Source of the DNA: Ehretia macrophylla
Taxonomy: Eukaryota > Streptophyta > Magnoliopsida > Boraginales > Ehretiaceae
Assembly (NCBI GenBank): GCA_037974665.1
Contig: CM075770.1
Coordinates: 64,119,850 to 64,183,849 of the forward strand
DNA: 64,000 bases
Direction: 5' to 3'
A program made the translations under genes and the position numbers. The stretch's first letter is position 1, and the number at the start of each line of letters is the position of its first letter. The notes beneath the pieces are model-generated. The model saw nothing but the letters and a program-made list of their open reading frames with translations. It was not told the DNA's origin and ran no database searches. This document shows, one piece after another, positions 57,021-64,000 of this stretch.

Positions 57021-57139
57021 GGGTGCGATTATACCAGCACTAATGCACTGGATCCCATCAGAACTCCGAAGTTAAGCGTGCTTGGGCGAGAGTAGTACTA
57101 GAATGGGTGACCCGCTGGGAAGTCCTCGTGTTGCACCCC
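57021..57139 (+). rRNA. 5S-54, 5S rRNA gene, near consensus
   Basis: Full length with about four changes (GCGATTATAC, CACTGG, TAGAATGGG, ACCCGCTGGG). Box A consensus, C at -1. Next gene at +677 bp; spacer haplotype B. Confidence 0.92.
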
Positions 57140-57697
57140 CTTTTTCAATTTTTTTGCTCCTGTTTGGGTTGCCAATATACTTTATCCACCACATTTCTAT
57201 TATCGAATCCCATGGTACCTTGGGCAAGACAACTTCGTTTCACGTGGAGGCTGGGCCCGCAAATCGAGGGCGTAGGGCTTGTGACGAGGTCTCTGTCGCT
57301 CTGGTGCCCATAACTTTTGATCTGTAAGGAGTTACGCAGCACACAAAATTCTGTTGCAAAGCTCTCTCAGAGCTCAACGAATAGGGCAGCCAGCTTGCTC
57401 GATGTGCCCCTTTTTGGTGCCCAAAATTGAACTTTTTAATCCGTTTCAGGAAACTTTTCTTCTTTTACTCTGCTTTTCCGTCCCGGATCGTACGTCGTGA
57501 GTTGTTAAAAGGACGACAACCTTTCTTGTGGGACATTAGGGTGCCCTACAACGCGTCGATATCACGTCTTGCAAGGATGCTGCTTTGTTGAAGCAGATGG
57601 GTTATCGTTAAGCCCATTCGGCCTTTTGAATGGTCCATCTCTCTAGCATGGGACTATGAACTGTTAACACATAAAGGAATTGTGCCCTCAACATGAC

Positions 57698-57816
57698 GGG
57701 TGCGATTATACCAGCACCAATGCACCGGATCCCATCAGAACTCCAAAGTTAAACGTGCTCGGGGGAGAGTAGTACTAGGATGGGTGACCCCCTGGGAAGT
57801 CCTGGTGTTGCACCCC
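57698..57816 (+). rRNA. 5S-55, 5S rRNA gene followed by a shortened spacer
   Basis: Full length. GCGATTATAC, GCACCAATG, TTAAACGTGCTCGGGGG across box A, GTCCTGGTG. Box C consensus, C at -1. Next gene only +508 bp away: the haplotype B spacer lacks the part between GCAAA and TCGAACG. Confidence 0.91.
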
Positions 57817-58205
57817 GCTTTTCAATTTTTTTTGCTCCGGTTTGGGTTGCCATGATACTTTGTCCACCACATTTCTTTTATCGAATCCCACGTCACCTTG
57901 GGCATGACAAGTTTGCTTCACGTGGAGGCTGGGCCCGCAAATCGAACGTATTCATCAGTTTCAAGCCACTTTTCTTCTTTTGTTCTATTTTTCCGTCCCG
58001 GATCGTCCGTCGTGAGCTGCTAAGAGGACCTTACTCGCGGAACATTAGATGCCCTACAATGCGTCGATATCACGTCTTGGGAGGATGCTACGTTGTTGAA
58101 GCAGATGGGCTGTTGTTAAGCCTATTGGGCCTTTCGAATGGGCCATCTCTCTAGAATAGGACAGTGAACCATTCACAAATAAAGGAATTGTGCCCTCAAC
58201 ATGAC

Positions 58206-58325
58206 AGGTGTGATCATACAAGAACTAATGCACCGGATCCCATCAGAACCCCGAAGTTAACCGTGCTTGGGCGAGAGTACTAGTACGATGAGGGGACCCC
58301 CTGGGAAGTCCTCGTGTTGCACCCC
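58206..58325 (+). rRNA. 5S-56, 5S rRNA gene followed by a shortened spacer
   Basis: 120 nt. Starts AGGTGTG; ACAAGAACTAATG; box A TTAACCGTGC; the region before box C is rewritten (GAGTACTAGTACGATGAGGG). C at -1. Next gene +515 bp away, with the same internal spacer deletion as after 5S-55. Confidence 0.88.
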
Positions 58326-58720
58326 GCTTTTCAATTTTTTTTGCTCCAGTTTGGGTTGCCATGATACTTTATCCACCACATTTCTTTTATCGAATCCCAC
58401 GGCACCTTGAGCATGACAAGTTCGCTTCACGTGGAGGCTGGGCCCGCAAATCGAACGTATTCATCAGTTTAAGGCCACTTTTCCTCTTTTATTATGTTTT
58501 TCCGTCCCGGATCGTCCGTCGTGAGCTGCTAAGAGGACGACAACCTTACTCGCGGGACATTAGATGCCTTACAATGCGTCGATATCACGTCTTGCGAGGA
58601 TGCTACGTTGTTGAAGCGAATGGGCTGTCGTTAAGCCTATTGGGCCTTTCGAATGGGCCATCTCTCTAGGATGGGACTGTGAACCGTTCACAAATAAACG
58701 AATTGTGCCCTCAACATGAC

Positions 58721-58839
58721 AGGTGTGATCATACCAGCACTAATGCACCGGATCCCATCAGAACTCCGAAGTTAACCTTGCTTGCGCGAGAGCAGTAGTA
58801 GCATGGGTGAACCCCTGGGAAGCCCTCTTGTTCCACCCA
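58721..58839 (+). rRNA. 5S-57, 5S rRNA gene
   Basis: Full length but decayed: starts AGGTGTG, box A and intermediate element read TTAACCTTGCTTGCGCG, then GCAGTAGTAGCATGGGTG in box C and TTCCACCCA at the end. C at -1. Next gene at +675 bp; spacer haplotype A. Confidence 0.88.
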
Positions 58840-59395
58840 CTTTACAATTTTTTTTGCCCTGGTTAGGGTTGCCAAGATACTTTATCCATCAAATTTCTAT
58901 TACCGAATCCGACGGAACATTGGGCAAGACAACTTCGCTTCATGTAGGGGCTGGGCCCACAAACCGAGGGCGTAGGGCTTGTGACTAGGTCTCCGTCACT
59001 CCGGTGCCCATAACTTTTGATCTGTAAGGAGGTACGCGGCGCACCACATACCGTTGCAAAGCTCTCCAATAGCTTTACGATGGGGCCAGCCAGCTTGTTT
59101 GCTGTGCCCTTTTTGGAGCCCAAAATCGAACGTTTTCATCAGTTTCAGGCCAATTTTCATCTTTTGCTCTGTTTTTTCGTCCCGGATCGTACGTCGTGAG
59201 TTGTTAAAAGGACGATAACTTTACTCGCGGGACATTAGAGGCCCACCATCTCGTCGATATCACGTCTTGCGAGGATGCTACGTTGTTGAAGTGGATGGGT
59301 TGCTGTTAAGCCCATTGGGCCTTTTGAATGGGTCATCTCTCTAGGCTGGGATTGTAAACCGTTAACACATAAAGGAATTGTGCCATCAACATGAC

Positions 59396-59514
59396 GGGTG
59401 CGATCATACCAGCACTAATGCACCCGATCACATCAGAACTCCGAAGTTAAGCGTGCTTAGGCAAGAGTAGTACTGGGATAGGTGACCCCTTGGGAAGTCC
59501 TCGTGTTGCACCCC
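59396..59514 (+). rRNA. 5S-58, 5S rRNA gene
   Basis: Full length. CACCCGATCACATC, CTTAGGCAAG, GTACTGGGATAGG in box C, CCTTGGG. C at -1. Next gene at +677 bp; spacer haplotype B, the first of seven B spacers in a row. Confidence 0.91.
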
Positions 59515-60072
59515 CCTTTCCAATTTTTTTTGCTTCGGTTTGGGTTGCCAAGATACTTTATCCACCACATTTCTATTATCGAATCCCATCGCACCTTGGG
59601 CAAGACAACTTCGCTTCACGTGGAGGCTAGACCCGCAAACCGATAGTGTAGGGCTTGTGACTAGGTCTCTGTCGTTCCGGTGCCCATAACTTTTGATCTG
59701 TAAGGAGTTAAGCGGCGCACAACATACTGTTTCAAAGCTCTCTAAGAGCTCTTCGAAGGGGCAGCCAGCTTCCTCGCTGTGCCCATTTTTGGAGGCCAAA
59801 ATCAAATGTTTTCATCCATTTCAGGCCACTTCTCTTCTTTTGCTCTGTTTTTTAATCCCGGATCGTACGTCATGAGCTGTTAAAAGGACAACAACTTTAC
59901 TCGCCGAACATTAGGGGGCCCTACAACGCGTCGATATCATGTCTTGCTAGGATGTTGCGTTATTGAAGTAGATGGGTTATAGTTAAGCCCATTCGGCCTT
60001 TTGAATTGTCCATCTCTCTAGGATGGGACTGTAAACCGTTAACACATAAAGGAATTGTGTCCTCAACATGAC

Positions 60073-60191
60073 GAGTGCGATCATACCAGCACTAATGCAC
60101 CGGATCCCATCAGAACTCCGAAGTTAAGCGGGCTTGGGCGAGAGTAGTACTAGGATGGGTGAACCCCTGGGAAGTCCTCGTGTTGCACCCC
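60073..60191 (+). rRNA. 5S-59, 5S rRNA gene, near consensus
   Basis: Full length with three changes seen: GAGTGCG at the start, GCGGGC in box A, GTGAACCCC in box C. C at -1. Next gene at +676 bp; spacer haplotype B. Confidence 0.93.
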
Positions 60192-60748
60192 CCTTTTCAA
60201 ATTTTTTTGCTCCGGTTTGGATTGCCAAGATACATTATCCACCACATTTCTATTATCGAATCCAACGGCACCTTGGGCAAGACAACTTCGCTTCACGTGG
60301 AGGCTGGGCCCGCAAACCTAGGGCGTAGGGCTTGTGACCAGGTCTCCGTCGCTCCAGTGTCCATAACTTTTGATCCGTAAGGAGTTACACGATGCACAGC
60401 ATACCGTTGCAAAGCTCTCCGACAGCTCTATGAAGGGGGCAGCTAGCTTGCTCGCTGTGCCCTTTTTGGAGCCCAAAATCGAATGTTTTCATCAGTTTCA
60501 TGCCACTTTTCTTCTTTTGCTCTGTTTTTCTATCCCGGATCGTACGTCGTGAGCTGTTAACAGGACGACAACCTTGCTCGCGCGACATTAGAGGCCCTAC
60601 AACTTGTCGATGTCACGTCTTGTGAGGATGCTACGTTGTTGAAGAGGATGGGTTGTCGATAAGCCCATTGGGCCTTTTGAATGGGCCATCTCTCTAGGCT
60701 GGGACTGTGAACCGTTAATACATAAAGGAATTGTGCCCTCAACATGAC

Positions 60749-60866
60749 GGGTGCGATCATACCAGCACTAATGCACCGGATCCCATTAGAACTCTGAAGT
60801 TAGCGTGCTTGGGCGAGAGTAGTACTAGGATGGGTGACCCCCAGGGATGTCCTCGTGTTGCACCCC
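60749..60866 (+). rRNA. 5S-60, 5S rRNA gene
   Basis: 118 nt; one A is lost in box A (GAAGTTAGCGTGC). CATTAGAACTCTG and CCCCAGGGATG differ. C at -1. Next gene at +677 bp; haplotype B spacer with GGTTTGTGTTGCC. Confidence 0.91.
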
Positions 60867-61425
60867 ATTTTTCAATTTTTTTTGCTCTGGTTTGTGTTGC
60901 CAAGATACTTTATCCAAGAAATTTCTATTATTGTATCCCACAGCACCTTGGGCAAGACAACTTCGCTTCACGTGGAGGCTGGGCCCGCAAACCAAGGGTG
61001 TAGGGCTTGTGACCAGGTTTCCGTCGCTACGGTGCCCATAACTTTTGATCCCTAAGAAGTTACGCTGCACATAGCATCCCATTACAAAGCTCCCTGAGAG
61101 CTCTACGACGGGGGCAGCCAGCTTACTCACTATGCTCGTTCTTGGAGCCCAAAATCGAACATTTTCATCAGTTTCAGGCCACTTTTCTTCTTTTGCTCTC
61201 TTTTTCCTTCCCGGATCGTACGTCGTTAACTGTTAAAAGGATGACAACCTTTCTCACGGGGCAATAGAGGGCCTTATAATGAGTCGATATCACGTCTTGC
61301 TAGGATGCTGCGTTATTGAAGCAGATGGGTTATCGTTAAGCCCAATTGGCCTTTTGAATTGGCCATCTCTCTAGGCTGGGACCGTGAATCGTTAACACAT
61401 AAAGGAATTGTGCCCTAAACAAGAT

Positions 61426-61544
61426 GGTTGCGATCATACCAGCACTAATGCACTGGATCCCATCAAAACTCCGAAGTTAAGCGTGCTTGGTCGAGAATAG
61501 TACTAGGATGGGCGACCCCCTTAGAAGTCCTCGTGTTGCACCCC
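61426..61544 (+). rRNA. 5S-61, 5S rRNA gene
   Basis: Full length. GGTTGCG start, CATCAAAACTCC, TTGGTCGAGAATAG, GATGGGCGACC. T at -1. Shares CATCAAAACTCC, CGAGAATAG and GATGGGC with 5S-63. Next gene at +675 bp; spacer haplotype B. Confidence 0.91.
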
Positions 61545-62100
61545 CCTTTTTAATTTTTTTTGCTCTGGTTTGGGTTGCCAAGATACTTTATCCACCACAT
61601 TTCTATTATTGAATCCCACGGTAGCTTGGGCAAGACAACTTCACTTCACGTGGAGGCAGGGCCAACAAAGCGATGGCGTAGGGCTTGTGACTAGGTCTCT
61701 GTTGCTCCGGTGCCCATAACTTTTGATCCGTAAGGAGTTTCGCGGCGCACAGCATACCGTTGCAAAGCTCACCTACAGCTCTACGAAGGGGGCAGCCCGC
61801 TTGCTCGCTTTGCCCTTTTTGGAGCCCAAAATTGAACGTTTTCATCAGTTTCAAGCCACTTTTCTTCTTTTGCTCTATTTATCTATCCCGGATCGTACGT
61901 CGTGAGCTGTTAAAAGGATGACAACCTTACACGCTGGAATTAGAGGCCCTACAACGCGTCGATATCACGTCTTGCGAGGATGTTGCGTTGTTGAAATAGA
62001 TGGGTTGTTGTTAATCCCATTGGGCCTTTTGAATGGGCTATCTCTCTAGGCTGGGACTGTGAACCGTTAACACATAAAGGAATTGTGCCCTCAACATGAT

Positions 62101-62219
62101 GAGTGCGATCATACCCTCACTAATGCACTGGATCCCATCAGAACTCCGAAGTTAAGCATGCTTGGGCAAGAGTAGTACTAGGATGGGTGACCCCGAGGGA
62201 AGTCCTCGTGTTGTACCCC
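62101..62219 (+). rRNA. 5S-62, 5S rRNA gene
   Basis: Full length. GAGTGCG start, ATACCCTCACTAATG, box A GCATGC, GGGCAAG, CCCCGAGGGAAG, TTGTACCCC. T at -1. Shares several of these with 5S-64. Next gene at +678 bp; spacer haplotype B. Confidence 0.91.
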
Positions 62220-62778
62220 CCTTTCCAATTTTTTTTGCTCCGGTTTAGGTTGCCAAGATACTTTATCCACCACATTTCTGTTATCGAACCCCACTGCACC
62301 TTGGGCAAGATAACTTCGCTTCACGCGGAGGCTGGGCGCGCAAACTGAGGGCATTGGGCTTGTGACTAGGTCTTTGTCACTCCGGTGCCCATAACTTTTG
62401 ATTTGTAAGGAGTTACGCGGCGCACAGCATACTGTTGCAAATCTCTCTGAGAGCACTACAACAGGGGCAACCAGCTTGCTCGCTGTGCCCATTTTTTGAG
62501 CCCAAAATCCAATGTTTTCATCAGTTTTAGGCCACTTTTCTTCTTTTGCTCCGTTTTTTCATCCCGGATCGTACGTCACGAGCTGTTAAAAGGACGACAA
62601 CCTTACTCGCGGGACATTAGGGGGCCCTATAATGCATCGATATCATGTCTTGGTAGGATGCTACGTTGTTGAAGTAGATGGCTTATCGTTAAGCCCATTG
62701 GGCCTTTTGAATTGGCCATCTCTCTAGGCTGGGACTGTGAATCGTTAACACATAAAGGAATTGTGCCCTAAACTTGAC

Positions 62779-62897
62779 GGGTGCAATCATTCCAGCACTA
62801 TTGCACCGGATCCCATCAAAACTCCGAAGTTAAGCACGCTTGGGCGAGAATAGTACTAGGATGGGCAACCCCCATGGAAGTCCTCGTGTTGTCCCCC
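62779..62897 (+). rRNA. 5S-63, 5S rRNA gene
   Basis: Full length. GCAATCATTCC, CACTATTGC, CATCAAAACTCC, box A GCACGC, GATGGGCAACCCCCATGG and TTGTCCCCC. C at -1. Next gene at +675 bp; spacer haplotype B, a twin of the one after 5S-61. Confidence 0.9.
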
Positions 62898-63453
62898 CAT
62901 TTTCAATTTTCATTGCTCCGGGTTGGGTTGCCAAGATACTTTATCCACCACATTTCTATTATTGAATCCCTTGGCACCTTGGGCAAGACAACTTCGCTTC
63001 ACGTGGAGGCTGGGCCCGCAAACGGAGGGCGTAGGGCCTCTGACTAGGTCTCTGTTGCTCCGGTGCCCATAACTTTTGATCCGTAAGGAGTTTCGTGGCG
63101 CACAGCATAACGTTGCAAAGCTCTCCTACAGCTCTACAAAGGGGGTAGCCCGCTTGCTCGCTGTGCCCTTTTTGGAGTCCAAAATCTAACGTTTTCATCA
63201 GTTTCAATCCACTTTTCTTCTTTTGCACTATTTTCTATGCCCGGATCGTACATCGTGAGCTGTTAAAAGGATGACAACCTTACACGCGGGAATTAGAGGC
63301 CCTACAACGCGTCGATATCACGTCTTGCGAGGATGTTGCGTTGTTTAAATGGATAGGCTGTTGTTAATCCCATTGGGCCTTTTGAATGGGCTATCTCTCT
63401 AGGCTGGGACTGTGAACCGTTAACACATAAAGGAATTGTGCCCTCAACATGAC

Positions 63454-63572
63454 GGGTGCGATCATACCCTCACTAATACACTGGATCCCATCAGAACTCC
63501 GAAGTTAAGCATGCTTGGGCAATAGTAGTACTAGGATGGGTGACCCCGAGGGAAGTCCTCGTGTTGCACCCC
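63454..63572 (+). rRNA. 5S-64, 5S rRNA gene
   Basis: Full length. ATACCCTCACTAATACACTGG, box A GCATGC, GGGCAATAG, CCCCGAGGGAAG. C at -1. A twin of 5S-62. Its haplotype B spacer runs to the end of the window. Confidence 0.92.
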
Positions 63573-64000
63573 CCTTTCCAATTTTTTTTGCTCCGGTTTA
63601 GGTTGCCAAAATACTTTATCCACCACATTTATGTTATCGAACCCCACTGCACCTTGGGCAAGACAACTTCGCTTCACGCGGAGGCTGGGCACACAAACCG
63701 AGGGCGTAAGGCTTGTGACTAGGTCTTTGTCGCTCCGGTGCCCATAACTTTTGATCCGTAAGGAGTTACGCGGCGCACAGCAAACCGTTGAAAAGTTCTC
63801 TGAGAGTTCTACGACGAAGGCAGCCAGCTTGCTCGCTGTGCTTGTTGTTGGAGCCCAAAATCGAACATTTTCATCAGTTTCAGGCCATTTTTCTTCTTTT
63901 GCTCTGTTTTTTCAACCCGTATCGTACGTCGTGAGCTGTTAAAAGGACGACAACCTTACTCGTGGGGCATTAGGGGGCCCAACATTGTGTCTATATCACG

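Larger units (their letters stand above)
46261..64000 (+). repeat. 5S rDNA tandem array, block 5 (5S-38 to 5S-64)
   Basis: Twenty-seven gene copies to the window end. Intervals are 672-679 bp except 614 bp after truncated 5S-52 and 508 and 515 bp after 5S-55 and 5S-56. Spacers of 5S-38 to 5S-46 are all haplotype A; those of 5S-58 to 5S-64 are all haplotype B; the part between is mixed. The spacer after 5S-64 runs past the window edge. No other gene is seen. Confidence 0.95.

Noticed and set aside
1-64000. Many recurring open frames of about 63, 66, 73 and 81 codons on both strands of the array
   Set aside because: They recur at the 676-bp period, run through the 5S gene and its spacer, differ by breaks from unit to unit and match no protein family I know. 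They are by-products of the tandem repeat.
1-64000. Cassandra-type elements, which carry 5S sequence in their LTRs
   Set aside because: The 5S copies here lie in a regular 676-677 bp head-to-tail array without paired LTRs around each one. None of the four insertions contains a 5S-like segment in its own body.

Overview
The window is plant nuclear DNA: a head-to-tail tandem array of 5S ribosomal RNA genes, all on the + strand, broken into five stretches by four retroelement insertions. I count 64 gene copies, numbered 5S-01 to 5S-64. The 119-nt gene has the flowering-plant form, with internal box A, intermediate element and box C as transcribed by RNA polymerase III. The insertions are plant Ty3/Gypsy-type elements. 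I cannot name the species.

Layout: 1-10509 holds 5S-01 to 5S-16. 10508/10510-14308 is a 3.8-kb LTR-like element (insertion A). 14309-27464 holds 5S-17 to 5S-36. 27465-30100 is a 2.6-kb LTR-like element (B). 30101-30361 is a scrap of 5S spacer. 30362-41470 is an 11.1-kb Athila-lineage retrotransposon on the - strand (C), a broken fossil with both LTRs. 41471-42332 holds 5S-37. 42333-46260 is a 3.9-kb relative of A (D), inserted four bases into 5S-38. 46261-64000 holds 5S-38 to 5S-64. With B, C and the C target duplication subtracted, 5S-36 and 5S-37 lie 678 bp apart, so B and C sit in one original spacer.

The unit is 676-677 bp in most copies: 119 bp of gene and about 557 bp of spacer. Each spacer begins with T-runs (pol III terminator), passes through a middle part that recalls plant LTR sequence, and ends with TGGGCC-type boxes, an AT-rich box near -29, a GC near -14 and usually a C at -1. 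Spacers fall into two haplotypes defined by linked differences. Haplotype A reads GCCCTGGTTAGGG, CCACCAAATT, ATTACCGAA, GGAACATTGG, ACGTAGAGG. Haplotype B reads GCTCCGGTTTGGG, CCACCACATT, ATTATCGAA, GGCACCTTGG, ACGTGGAGG. Both are used as labels below.

The copies are diverged: none I read equals the window consensus, three are clearly truncated and one lost five bases of box A. Shared private variants show past unequal exchange: a two-unit repeat at the right end, a pair of short units near 58 kb, and a long colinear relationship between about 22.0-27.3 kb and 47.1-55.8 kb. This looks like a slowly homogenised, probably largely silent part of a 5S locus that collects retroelements. I see no host protein-coding gene.
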